Below, piece after piece: positions 8,308 to 15,874 of a stretch of DNA of 64,000 nucleotides. Source of the stretch: Microbacterium sp. CSI-V (GTDB lineage: Bacteria > Actinomycetota > Actinomycetes > Actinomycetales > Microbacteriaceae); the NCBI RefSeq assembly GCF_001984105.1, contig NZ_MTQM01000009.1:1116001-1180000 (forward strand). The letters run 5' to 3'. The position numbers and the translations under genes were made by a program. The notes under the pieces are model-generated. The model worked only from the letters and a program-made list of their open reading frames with translations. It was not told where the DNA came from and made no database searches. Positions within the stretch are counted from its first letter, which is position 1. Each line of letters opens with the position of its first letter.

Positions 8308-10313
8308 GAATGGTTCTCCTCTCGGACGACGCGCACGGCGCCGGATGGGACGCGCAGTCGGTCCTCGACCGCGAGGCCCGTGATGAGCTCGGTGCCGCGC
8401 ACGTCGGCGACGAGTTCGGTGTCGCCGTGGTTGACGACGAAGACGTAGGACGCGTCCTCCCCGCGTCGACGGACGATCTCGAACGCGCCCGCGGCCTCGA
8501 CCTCGGCCGGCGGTCGGACGCCCGCGGCGCGGGCGATCGCGCCGAGCCGGTCGGCGAGGGCCGAGGGCTCGAGCTGCGTGGCGAAGTACCACGCGCTCCC
8601 CCGCCCGTGGGCGTTGCGGGTGATCGCGGGCGACGCCGTCGCGGGACCGTCCGCGAACGTCGCGAGGGTCTCGGCCGTCGTCGCGCGCAGGCGTTCGCTC
8701 CACAGGTGCGAGCGCGTGCCGTCGTCGAGCGCGATCGCGACGCCGGGCGCGACGGGCGCGAACTCTTCGACGTGGATGCCGAGGGCCTCCCGCAGCGGAC
8801 CCGTGTAGCCGCCCGCCCAGATGCGGTCGCTCTCGTCGACGATGCCCGAGTTGTAGGTGACGACCGCGGTCCCGCCCGCGGCGATCCAGTCGGTGAGCAC
8901 CGCGGCCTCGTCGGCGCGCAGGAGGTGCAGGCCCGGGACCACCACGAAGCGGTACGCGGAGAGGTCGGCCCCCGGGCGCACGATGTCCACGGTGAGCCCC
9001 TGGGCGTGGAGTGCGGCGTACGTGGCGTGCACCTGTGTGAGGTACCCGACCGACTGGCTGGGGCGGCACTCGGTGTCGGTGGCCCACCACGCCTCCCACG
9101 AGAAGATCACAGCGGCATCCGCCACGACCCGCGACCCGGCGACCTCGCCGAGCCGGTCGACGATCCCGCCGAGTTCGACGACCTCGCGCCACACGGCGGA
9201 GTCGGTGCCGGCGTGGGGCAGCATCGCCGAGTGGAACTTCTCCGCTCCCTGGAGCGACGCGCGCCACTGGAAGAAGCAGACGCCGTCGGCGCCGCGCGCG
9301 ACGTGTGTGAGGGAGTTCCGCAGCAGCTGACCGGGCTCCTTGGCGAGGTTCAGCGGCTGCCAGTTCACCGCGCCGGTGGAGTGCTCCATGAGGATCCACG
9401 GGGCCCCCTGCGCGAGGCCGCGGCTGAGGTCGGCGGCGAAGGCGAGCTCACTGAGCGGGTCGCCGAGACGGTGGTCGAGGTAGTGGTCGTTGGCGACGAC
9501 GTCCATCTCGTCGGCCCACGACCAGTAGTCCATGTTCTCGATGTGGGCGGTGACCATGAAGTTCGTCGTCACGGGGCGGTCGCTGAGGCGACGGAGGACG
9601 TCGGCCTCGGCGCGGTACTGGGAGAAGACCGCGTCCGAGCTGAAGCGGTGGAAGTCCAGCAGCTGCCCGGGGTTGCGGGCCGACAGGGCGGCTCGCGGCG
9701 GGAGGATCTCCTCCCAGTCGTGATAGGTCTGGCTCCAGAACGCGGTGCCCCACGCCCGGTTCAGTTCGGCGACCGAGCCGTACCTCTCCCGCAGCCACAC
9801 GCGGAAGGCGGCGGCGCTCTCGTCGCAGTAGCAGAGGGCGTTGTGGCATCCGAGTTCGTTCGAGACGTGCCAGAGGGCCACCGCCGGGTGCGCCCCGTAC
9901 CGCGCGGCGACCGCTTCGACCAGGCGGAGGGATGCCGTGCGGAAGACGGGCGAGCTGGGGCACCAGGCCTGGCGTCCGCCCGGGTAGCGGCGGGTGCCGT
10001 CCTCGGTCATGGGCAGCACCTCGGGGTACGCGCGGCTGAGCCATGCCGGCGCCGAGGCGGTTCCGGTTCCGAGGTTGACCCGGATGCCGGCGGCGTGGAG
10101 CCGCTCGAGGATGTCGTCGAGCGCGGCGAAGTCGAAGGCGTCGGGACCGGGCTGCAGGTGCGACCAGCCGAAGATGTTGACGGCGACGAGGTCGACCCCG
10201 GCCTCCCGCATGAGGCGGATGTCCTCGTCCCACACCTCGGGCGACCACTGCTCGGGGTTGTAGTCGCACCCGAAGGCGATGCCCTCGTGGGTGAAGGGGG
10301 TCCGGCCGGTCAT
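8304..10313 (-). CDS. Beta-galactosidase, glycoside hydrolase family 42
   Basis: The 669-residue enzyme cleaves beta-galactosides. The family opening FGCDYNPEQWSPEVWDEDI is followed by the acid/base E153 in LWHVSNELGCH and the nucleophile E310 in PWILMEHSTGAVNW. Cys118, Cys156, Cys161 and Cys163 resemble the zinc cluster of GH42 enzymes. There is no signal peptide. The start at 10313 is chosen because GAGGAG lies just upstream; an in-frame GTG further upstream would add 24 unlikely residues. It is the first gene of the operon, and its promoter region holds two of the three LacI-type operators. Confidence 0.93.
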   Translation of the reverse strand: MTGRTPFTHEGIAFGCDYNPEQWSPEVWDEDIRLMREAGVDLVAVNIFGWSHLQPGPDAFDFAALDDILERLHAAGIRVNLGTGTASAPAWLSRAYPEVLPMTEDGTRRYPGGRQAWCPSSPVFRTASLRLVEAVAARYGAHPAVALWHVSNELGCHNALCYCDESAAAFRVWLRERYGSVAELNRAWGTAFWSQTYHDWEEILPPRAALSARNPGQLLDFHRFSSDAVFSQYRAEADVLRRLSDRPVTTNFMVTAHIENMDYWSWADEMDVVANDHYLDHRLGDPLSELAFAADLSRGLAQGAPWILMEHSTGAVNWQPLNLAKEPGQLLRNSLTHVARGADGVCFFQWRASLQGAEKFHSAMLPHAGTDSAVWREVVELGGIVDRLGEVAGSRVVADAAVIFSWEAWWATDTECRPSQSVGYLTQVHATYAALHAQGLTVDIVRPGADLSAYRFVVVPGLHLLRADEAAVLTDWIAAGGTAVVTYNSGIVDESDRIWAGGYTGPLREALGIHVEEFAPVAPGVAIALDDGTRSHLWSERLRATTAETLATFADGPATASPAITRNAHGRGSAWYFATQLEPSALADRLGAIARAAGVRPPAEVEAAGAFEIVRRRGEDASYVFVVNHGDTELVADVRGTELITGLAVEDRLRVPSGAVRVVREENHS

Positions 10314-10327
10314 CCTGCTCCTCGTTC

Positions 10328-10341
10328 TGTGAACGTGCACA
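10328..10341. promoter_or_regulatory. LacI-type operator 1 of galactoside operon
   Basis: TGTGAACGTGCACA, an imperfect palindrome centred on CG, lies 15 bp upstream of the beta-galactosidase ATG. It matches two further sites in the same intergenic region. Confidence 0.8.
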
Positions 10342-10372
10342 GTCTCGAGCGGATGCCTCTCCGTCGAGGTTC

Positions 10373-10386
10373 TGTGAACGTACACA
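10373..10386. promoter_or_regulatory. LacI-type operator 2 of galactoside operon
   Basis: TGTGAACGTACACA, centred 45 bp from operator 1. An 18-bp block around the two sites (TTCTGTGAACGTNCACAG) is identical except for one base. Confidence 0.8.
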
Positions 10387-10430
10387 GAGTGGCATTCGAC
10401 GTTTTCTGCGTCAAGTGTTCGTTATCAATC

Positions 10431-10444
10431 TGTGCTCGTTCACA
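10431..10444. promoter_or_regulatory. LacI-type operator 3, proximal to lacI gene
   Basis: TGTGCTCGTTCACA fits the consensus TGTGNNCGTNCACA of the other two sites. It lies where the -35 region of the lacI promoter is expected, so it probably provides autorepression. Confidence 0.7.
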
Positions 10445-10462
10445 CATCGGGCGGGTCGCCCC

Positions 10463-10468
10463 TAGGAT
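10463..10468 (+). promoter_or_regulatory. -10-like hexamer of lacI-type gene
   Basis: TAGGAT ends 7 nt before the GTG at 10476. Operator 3 lies about 20 bp upstream of it. Confidence 0.5.
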
Positions 10469-10475
10469 CGGGAAC

Positions 10476-11489
10476 GTGGAAACGGAGCGTCGACGTCGCG
10501 CCACCGTGAAGGACGTCGCCCTCGAAGCGGGCGTCTCGCGGGGCACGGTCAGCCGCGTGCTCAACGGCCAGCCGTACGTCTCGGAGGACGCGCGCGCCGC
10601 GATCGAGGCGGCCATCGCCCGCGTCGGGTTCGTCCCCAACCGCGCGGCGCGCAGCCTCGTGATGCAGAGCTCGCAGGCGATTGGTCTGATCGTGCACGAA
10701 CCGCACTCGCTGTTCGTCGAGGACCCCAACATCGCCTCGATCCTGCTCGGCGCGAACAGCGCGCTCTCCGAGGCCGACTACCAGCTGTCGTGCCTCATCG
10801 CCGACACCCCGCGCGATGTGGACCGCCTCGCGCGCTACCTCAGCGGCGGCCTCATCGACGGCGTGATCATCGTGTCGGCGCGCGTGGGCGACCCCATCAC
10901 GCGCGCGGTCGTCGAGCTGGGTCTCCCCGCCGCCTTCGTCGGCAACCCGCGCGACATCGGCGACGCCGCCCACGTCGCGATCGACAACCGCGGCTCCGCG
11001 CGCGAGATCACGAAACGCCTCGTCGGCACCGGTCGGCGTCGCGTCGGCATGGTCGCCGCCGCGCTCGACCGCGACTCCGGCGCCGACCGCCTCGCGGGGT
11101 TCGTCGACGCGCTGGGCGGCGACTTCGACCCCCAGCTCGTCGAGCGGGTGCCGTTCTACTCGTTCTCCGACGGCAAGGCCGGCATGAAGCGCCTGCTCGA
11201 CCGGGTTCCCGACATCGACGGCGTCTTCGCCTCGAGCGACGCCGTCGCCGCCGGCGCGATCGAAGCCCTCCACGAGGCGGGTCGACGCATCCCCGACGAC
11301 GTGGGGATCGTCGGCTTCGACGACAGCTCCTGGGCCCTGCGCTGCGATCCCCCGCTGTCGACCGTGCACCAACCCGCCGATCAGCTCGGCAGCGCCGCCG
11401 CCCGCGCCGTGCTCGCGCAGCTCGACGGCCAGACCTTCACGGCCCCGATCCTGCTGGAGAGCCCGATCGTCTGGCGCGAATCGGCCTGA
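10476..11489 (+). CDS. LacI-family repressor of galactoside operon
   Basis: The 337-residue regulator starts at a GTG with a TAGGAT hexamer 7 nt upstream. The DNA-binding helix-turn-helix is ATVKDVALEAGVSRGTVSRV with the hinge NGQPYVSEDAR. The rest is a periplasmic-binding-protein fold that senses a sugar (FASSDAVAAGAIEALHEAGR, then GIVGFDDSSW). It is divergent from the GH42-permease-GH36 operon, and three matching palindromes lie between them. It therefore very likely represses both the operon and itself, with a galactoside or galactose as inducer. Confidence 0.92.
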   Translation: METERRRRATVKDVALEAGVSRGTVSRVLNGQPYVSEDARAAIEAAIARVGFVPNRAARSLVMQSSQAIGLIVHEPHSLFVEDPNIASILLGANSALSEADYQLSCLIADTPRDVDRLARYLSGGLIDGVIIVSARVGDPITRAVVELGLPAAFVGNPRDIGDAAHVAIDNRGSAREITKRLVGTGRRRVGMVAAALDRDSGADRLAGFVDALGGDFDPQLVERVPFYSFSDGKAGMKRLLDRVPDIDGVFASSDAVAAGAIEALHEAGRRIPDDVGIVGFDDSSWALRCDPPLSTVHQPADQLGSAAARAVLAQLDGQTFTAPILLESPIVWRESA

Positions 11490-11496
11490 GCGCGCG

Positions 11497-11527
11497 GAGC
11501 CGCCCCGAGGGTTCCCCGGGACGGCTC
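11497..11527. terminator. Possible hairpin terminator between lacI and aztD
   Basis: GAGCCGCCCCGAGG can pair with CCCCGGGACGGCTC, giving a 14-bp stem with two imperfect pairs and a 3-nt loop between two convergent stops. There is no U-tract, so it may act only as a weak or factor-assisted terminator. Confidence 0.45.
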
Positions 11528-11534
11528 GGCGGCG

Positions 11535-12731
11535 TCAGCGCGTGAGCGCGATCTCGTTCGGCGTGACCTTCAGCGTCGCAGTGGTGAGCACCTCGCCCGT
11601 GGTGAGGTCGACGGCGTGCACCGCGTTCCTCGCCGGCTCGGTCACGTAGGCGACGTCGCCGCTGACCTTGATCGCGGGGTGCGCGTCCTGCCACTCGACC
11701 GGCCCCTCCCACGCGTCGATCACCGGGAACGCCTCGGTCACTGCACCGGTGGCGGGGTCGATGACGTGGATCGACCCGTCCGTGGCCAGGATGTAGCCGC
11801 GGTCCTCGGGGCCGCGGGCGATGTCGCGGAACGTGTACTCGACCCCCTCGGGCAGATCGACGACGGCCTGCGTCTTGGCCTGCGTGTCGATCAGCGCGAC
11901 GCGGTGGAGCAGGTAGCCCTCGGCATCCCGGTCGTCCTTGTAGTCGCCGATGACGAGCGGGCTGGTCTCGCTGACGTAGGCGTTGCCCATGCGTCCGTAG
12001 GGCTGGTCCGGGGCGGTGAGCTTGGTGAAGGCGCCGTCGTCGTAGACGAGCGCGCCGTTCTCGCAGCCGAAGACGACGACCTCGTCCTTCGCGGTGCCCT
12101 CGCCGTGCACGCCCGGGCAGTCCGCGCTCTCGGCGAGGGTCCGACCCGAGGGATCCTTCGCGACGACGCCGGTGCGGCCGTCGGCGTTGCCGACCGTGGT
12201 GAGGAACGTGCCGTCCTCGAGCACGATCGAGACGCCGTGGTGCGCCTCGACGCCGGGGATCGTTTCGACGGCGGGACGACCGGTGGATGCCGACAGCGCG
12301 GCGCTGTCGAACACGGTGGTGTCGCTCGTGCCGTCGGCGTACAGAACGGTCTTGCCGCCGTGCACGACGACGTGTCCGGCCTTCTCCGCCGGGAACACCA
12401 GGTCGGTGAGCGCGGGCGCGGCGTCGGCCGAGCCGGCATCCAGCACCTGGAAGCCCGCGCTGGTCGTCACCATGATGTGGCGCCCGTCGCCGGCGGGGTT
12501 AAGGCGGGTGAACTCCTCGGAGTCGACGTCGCCGAGGACCTCCAGCGTCTCGCCGTCGAGGACGACGATGCCGCCCGGGTAGGACAGGGCCACGCGGGTG
12601 CCGGTCTCGGCCACCGCCGACGCGGACGAGCCCGGGGTCGCGGAGCCGGTGCCGGCACAGGCCGCGAGACCGACGGTCGCGCCGACCGCGAGGGCGAGCA
12701 CGCCCGCGCGGCGGAGGGGAAGGGTGCGCAT
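11535..12731 (-). CDS. aztD: AztD-type zinc metallochaperone lipoprotein
   Basis: The 398-residue exported protein has a lipobox GLAAC with Cys25 at the end of the signal sequence. The mature part is built of repeated short beta-blades such as VVLDGETLEVLG, IHVIDPATGAVTEAF and HAVDLTTGEVLTTA, as expected for the beta-propeller AztD. AztD proteins hold zinc outside the membrane and hand it to AztC. The aztC gene directly upstream and the AztA/AztB transporter genes make the assignment firm. Histidine-containing segments HVVVHGG and EAHHGVS could take part in zinc binding. It is the last gene of the operon. Confidence 0.85.
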   Translation of the reverse strand: MRTLPLRRAGVLALAVGATVGLAACAGTGSATPGSSASAVAETGTRVALSYPGGIVVLDGETLEVLGDVDSEEFTRLNPAGDGRHIMVTTSAGFQVLDAGSADAAPALTDLVFPAEKAGHVVVHGGKTVLYADGTSDTTVFDSAALSASTGRPAVETIPGVEAHHGVSIVLEDGTFLTTVGNADGRTGVVAKDPSGRTLAESADCPGVHGEGTAKDEVVVFGCENGALVYDDGAFTKLTAPDQPYGRMGNAYVSETSPLVIGDYKDDRDAEGYLLHRVALIDTQAKTQAVVDLPEGVEYTFRDIARGPEDRGYILATDGSIHVIDPATGAVTEAFPVIDAWEGPVEWQDAHPAIKVSGDVAYVTEPARNAVHAVDLTTGEVLTTATLKVTPNEIALTR

Positions 12732-12765
12732 GTGATTTCTCTTTCTCTCAGGGGTGGCCGGGCGC

Positions 12766-13674
12766 TCAGGGCGACAGGCCGGTGGCGATGCGCTCCGTGT
12801 TGACGCGCATCATGGTCAGGTAGTCGGGGGCTCCGCCGGCGGCATCCGTCAGCGACTCCGTGAACAGCTCGGTGACCGTCACGTCGACGTCGGCCTCCTC
12901 GGCGAGCACTTTCATGAGCCGGTCCGGCTGCGACGATTCGGCGAAGATCGTGCGGACGCCGGCGTCGTCGATCGCCGACACCAGGTCGGCGAGGTCGCTC
13001 GCACTCGGGGCGGCGAGCGTCGTCCCCCCAGGGATCACGGCTCCCACGACACGGAATCCGAATCGCTCGGCGAGGTAGCCGAAGACGTGGTGATTCGTCA
13101 CCAGTGCGCGCTGCGCGGACGGGATGGCGGCGAAGGCGTCCGTCATGTCGGCGTCCAGCTCCGTCAGCTCGCCGCGGTAGGCGGCCGACCGGGCGGCGAC
13201 CGCGGCGGCATCCACCCCGTCCATCGCCTCGAGCACGGGGACGAGCGCGTCGACCACGGCGATCGTCTGCGCCGGGTCGGTCCAGAAGTGCGGATCGTCG
13301 GCGCCACCGGCGTCGGTCGAGGTGTAGGGCAGGACGTCGACGGCGTCCCCGGCGACGAACGCGGCGACGCCCGCCCCCGCGGCCGCGTCGAGGTGCTGCT
13401 GCAGCCCTTCCTCGAGGCCGAGACCGTTCGAGACGACGAGGTCGGCCGAGCGCAGCCGCGCCGCCTCCGCCGCGGAGATCTCGAACGCGTGCGGGTCGGC
13501 CCCGGGTCGCATGAGGGTCACCACCTCGACGTCGTCACCGACGAGGTTCGACACGACGTCGCCGAGGATGTTCGTCGACACCATGACGAGCGGACGGTCG
13601 CTCGCGGGGGCGGAACAGCCGGTGAGCACCCCCGCGGCGAGCAGGAGGGCGGCGGTGAGGCGCAGCAGTCTCAT
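12766..13674 (-). CDS. aztC: Zinc ABC transporter substrate-binding lipoprotein AztC
   Basis: This 302-residue cluster A-I metal-binding protein has a lipobox VLTGC with Cys20. Probable zinc ligands are H62 in GADPHAFE, H129 in DDPHFWTDP and H195 or H196 in TNHHVFGY. The long His-rich loop seen in many ZnuA proteins is absent, which fits AztC, whose loading is helped by AztD. The start lies 1 bp after the stop of the preceding lipoprotein gene (TGAGATG). The aztD gene follows after 34 bp. Confidence 0.9.
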   Translation of the reverse strand: MRLLRLTAALLLAAGVLTGCSAPASDRPLVMVSTNILGDVVSNLVGDDVEVVTLMRPGADPHAFEISAAEAARLRSADLVVSNGLGLEEGLQQHLDAAAGAGVAAFVAGDAVDVLPYTSTDAGGADDPHFWTDPAQTIAVVDALVPVLEAMDGVDAAAVAARSAAYRGELTELDADMTDAFAAIPSAQRALVTNHHVFGYLAERFGFRVVGAVIPGGTTLAAPSASDLADLVSAIDDAGVRTIFAESSQPDRLMKVLAEEADVDVTVTELFTESLTDAAGGAPDYLTMMRVNTERIATGLSP

Positions 13675-13675
13675 C

Positions 13676-14950
13676 TCAGCGTCCCGTCTGAACGAAGAAC
13701 GCGGGGCTGCGCTCGGCGGGGAACTCCCGGGCGATGCGCGCACCGTCGGCGAAGTCGATCTCCCAGAGGCGCCCCTCGACGGGACCGTTGAGGTAGGCGC
13801 GCTGCTGGTCGGCCACGAGCGTCGCGGACGCGCCCGCCGCGAGGCTCTCGGCGACGAGCGGGGCGGATGCCGCGCGCTCCGCGCCCGTTTCGCCGTCGAG
13901 CACGAGCACGCGCCCGTCGCGGGTGAGGGCGAGCAGATTCGCGTCGGCGTCATCGACCGCGGTGACCTGCACGAGGGGCTCGGGGGCAGGGATCAGCGAC
14001 CACGACCGCGCCCGGGTGTCGAGGATCCAGATGCCGTCGTCGCCGGCGAGCGCGGCCACGCGCGGACGCCCCTCGCGGTTGGCGAAGGCGGTCGCCCGCG
14101 CCGCGGTCGTGCCCGCGGGGTAGGGGACGCGCTCGATGACGGGCCGCTCGTCCTCGACGTGGATGAGAAGCGCCGCGTCCCGGCATCCGATGACCGCTCC
14201 CACGCGGGTGGTGATCGTCCCGGCGGGATCGACGCAGTCGGCGGAGTCGCCGGTCGGCGTGCCGTCGGCGGTGTGCAGAGCCAGGACGTCGGCGGCGGCC
14301 ACTGCCGCGAACGACCCGACCGGGACGACGAGGCCCGCACCCGGCTCGCGTGCGAGGCGGAACGTCTCCACGATGCGGCCCTTCGAGAGCGCCTCGGTGT
14401 CGAGGAGGACGGCGTCGCCGCTCTCGGGGAAGAACAGCCCCGTGCCACCGGTCGTCGACGAGTTCGACGTCGCGACGGTCGCCACTCCCCCGCCCCCGGA
14501 CCCGCCCGCTGCCCCGCCCGCTCCCCCGCCCGCTCCCCCGCCCTCGACGTCGCCGAGCACGCGCGGCTCGGCGCGGTAGTAGTGGAAGTGGTCGACGTGA
14601 TCCCACGTCCACACGCCGCTGTCGACGATCGAGACGCCGGCCCCGTCCATCGCGAAGAGATACCGCCCGTCGCCGTGCACCGCGTCGGGGGCTCGCACCG
14701 CCCCCAGGTCCGCGGTCGATTCGTCGAGCAGGTCGAGGTGCGACACGCGACCCTCGGCGTCGATCGAGGTCAACCCGAGCGCGGGTTCCGCGAGTTCCGC
14801 CGCGCCGGCGATGGCGCCGTGCGTGTCGACGGCCGCGTCGGGGGTCGTGTCGGGCGTCGGCTCGGGCGGGGAGCCGCCCGCGCACCCGGCGAGGGCCAGC
14901 AACGCGACGAAGGTCAGGGGGAACAGGAGGGGCGAGGAGCGCGGGAGCAT
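13676..14950 (-). CDS. AztD-like beta-propeller lipoprotein in the zinc operon
   Basis: The 424-residue exported protein sits between aztB and aztC. The signal peptide ends in the lipobox LALAGC with Cys23, which fixes the start at 14950. The mature part shows propeller-like strands (VSIVDSGVWTW, VLVLDGETGAER, IWILDTRARSW) and the metal-friendly run DHVDHFHYYR at about 117-126. That run is followed by a glycine-rich linker at about 137-155, encoded by a 12-bp tandem repeat. It appears to be a second AztD-type protein; a duplicate chaperone is one explanation and a different ligand is another. It follows aztB by 14 bp. Confidence 0.72.
   Translation of the reverse strand: MLPRSSPLLFPLTFVALLALAGCAGGSPPEPTPDTTPDAAVDTHGAIAGAAELAEPALGLTSIDAEGRVSHLDLLDESTADLGAVRAPDAVHGDGRYLFAMDGAGVSIVDSGVWTWDHVDHFHYYRAEPRVLGDVEGGGAGGGAGGAAGGSGGGGVATVATSNSSTTGGTGLFFPESGDAVLLDTEALSKGRIVETFRLAREPGAGLVVPVGSFAAVAAADVLALHTADGTPTGDSADCVDPAGTITTRVGAVIGCRDAALLIHVEDERPVIERVPYPAGTTAARATAFANREGRPRVAALAGDDGIWILDTRARSWSLIPAPEPLVQVTAVDDADANLLALTRDGRVLVLDGETGAERAASAPLVAESLAAGASATLVADQQRAYLNGPVEGRLWEIDFADGARIAREFPAERSPAFFVQTGR
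14501..14546. repeat. 12-bp tandem repeat encoding a Gly-rich linker
   Basis: About 3.8 copies of CCCGCCCGCTSC in direct order, in frame, encoding Gly/Ala runs of the AztD-like lipoprotein. Copy number is likely to vary between strains because a 12-bp change keeps the frame. Confidence 0.8.
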
Positions 14951-14964
14951 GCGGTCTTTCTGCG

Positions 14965-15819
14965 TCAGGACGGAACGGGGACGAGAACAGGGCGGCGGCG
15001 GACAGCGGCGTCGTGGGCCGCGCGGAGCGCCCATGAGGCACCGGCCGCGGCGATCGCGGTGGCGGCGATGGTGGCCCCGGCCGCGGTGGCGGCGTGCCAC
15101 GAGACCAGCAGGCCGACCGCGACGGCGACGGTGCCGATGACCGCCGCGAGGGCCATGGTGGAAGGGATCCTCTCGGTCCACTGCCGCGCGGCGACCGCGG
15201 GGGCCACGAGCAGCCCCACGACGAGCAGCGACCCCACGGCCTGGTACGACGCGACGACCGCGAGGGTCACGAGGCCCACCAGCACGGTGCGGCCCCACCG
15301 CGGACGCAGGTTCAGCACCCGCGCGACCCGCTCGTCGACCGCCAGCGCGACGAGTGATCGGTGCGCGGCGACGGCGGCCGCCACCCCCACGACGACCGCG
15401 ACGGCGAGGACGACCAGGTCGCCCACGCCCACCGCGAGGATGTCGCCGAACAGGATGGCCGTGGCATCCGTCGCGAAGCTCCCGGCGTGCGAGATCACGA
15501 TCACCCCGAGCGCGAGCATGCCGACGAACAGCAGGCCGATGCTCGTGTCGTACGACAGCCGCGCGCGGCGCTGGAGGACGCCGATGCCGAGGCTCATCGC
15601 CATCGCGCTGACCGCGGCCCCCAGCAGGACCGGCAGCCCGAGGACGGTGGCCAGGGCGACGCCCGGGAGCATGCCGTGGGCCAGCGCCTCACCGAGGAAC
15701 GCCATGCCGCGGATGATCACCCACGTCCCGGCGACGGCGCACAGCACCGCGACCAACGCGCCGCCGAGGAGGGCGCGCTGGACGAACTCGAGCGAGAACG
15801 GATCGGTGAGCCAGGACAC
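14965..15819 (-). CDS. aztB: Zinc ABC transporter permease AztB
   Basis: The 284-residue protein has eight or nine hydrophobic segments of the ABC-3 metal permease family. The family hallmarks are near the N-terminus (VIIRGMAFLGEALAHGMLPGVAL) and VGSLLVVGLLVAPAVAARQW in the second half. It starts at a GTG only 8 nt after a TACGGT hexamer, so its transcript may be almost leaderless. It heads the minus-strand operon aztB - lipoprotein - aztC - aztD and is divergent from aztA. Confidence 0.92.
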   Translation of the reverse strand: MSWLTDPFSLEFVQRALLGGALVAVLCAVAGTWVIIRGMAFLGEALAHGMLPGVALATVLGLPVLLGAAVSAMAMSLGIGVLQRRARLSYDTSIGLLFVGMLALGVIVISHAGSFATDATAILFGDILAVGVGDLVVLAVAVVVGVAAAVAAHRSLVALAVDERVARVLNLRPRWGRTVLVGLVTLAVVASYQAVGSLLVVGLLVAPAVAARQWTERIPSTMALAAVIGTVAVAVGLLVSWHAATAAGATIAATAIAAAGASWALRAAHDAAVRRRPVLVPVPS

Positions 15820-15827
15820 GAGGCACG

Positions 15828-15856
15828 ACCGTAGCGTTATTGAGAACGGTTATCAA
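15828..15856 (-). promoter_or_regulatory. aztB promoter
   Basis: On the minus strand a -35 TTGATA (15856-15851), a 17-bp spacer and a -10 TACGGT (15833-15828) end 8 nt before the GTG start. The -35 lies inside the Zur-like palindrome. Confidence 0.65.
15840..15856. promoter_or_regulatory. Zur-like operator shared by aztA and aztB
   Basis: TTGAGAACGGTTATCAA is a near-perfect 17-bp palindrome (TTGANAACNGTTNTCAA) between two divergent zinc-transport genes. It overlaps the -35 elements of both promoters, so a zinc-bound repressor could shut both at once. Zur-type identity is inferred from the target genes and the general form of Fur/Zur boxes. Confidence 0.8.
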
Positions 15857-15867
15857 ACTCATAGAAT
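15840..15867 (+). promoter_or_regulatory. aztA promoter
   Basis: A -35 TTGAGA (15840-15845), a 16-bp spacer and a -10 TAGAAT (15862-15867) each match consensus at 5 of 6 bases. The -10 overlaps the ATG at 15866 and ends 7 nt before the ATG at 15875, so the second ATG is the likely start. Confidence 0.7.
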
Positions 15868-15874
15868 GGATGCC

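Noticed and set aside
8310..11489. A single long plus-strand frame of 1059 codons ending in LacI
   Set aside because: Only the last 337 codons encode LacI; the rest is antisense to the beta-galactosidase gene and crosses the promoter region.
14501..14546. CRISPR-like array
   Set aside because: The repeat unit is 12 bp with no spacers, lies in frame within a gene and encodes a Gly-rich linker. No CRISPR array or cas gene was seen anywhere in the window.
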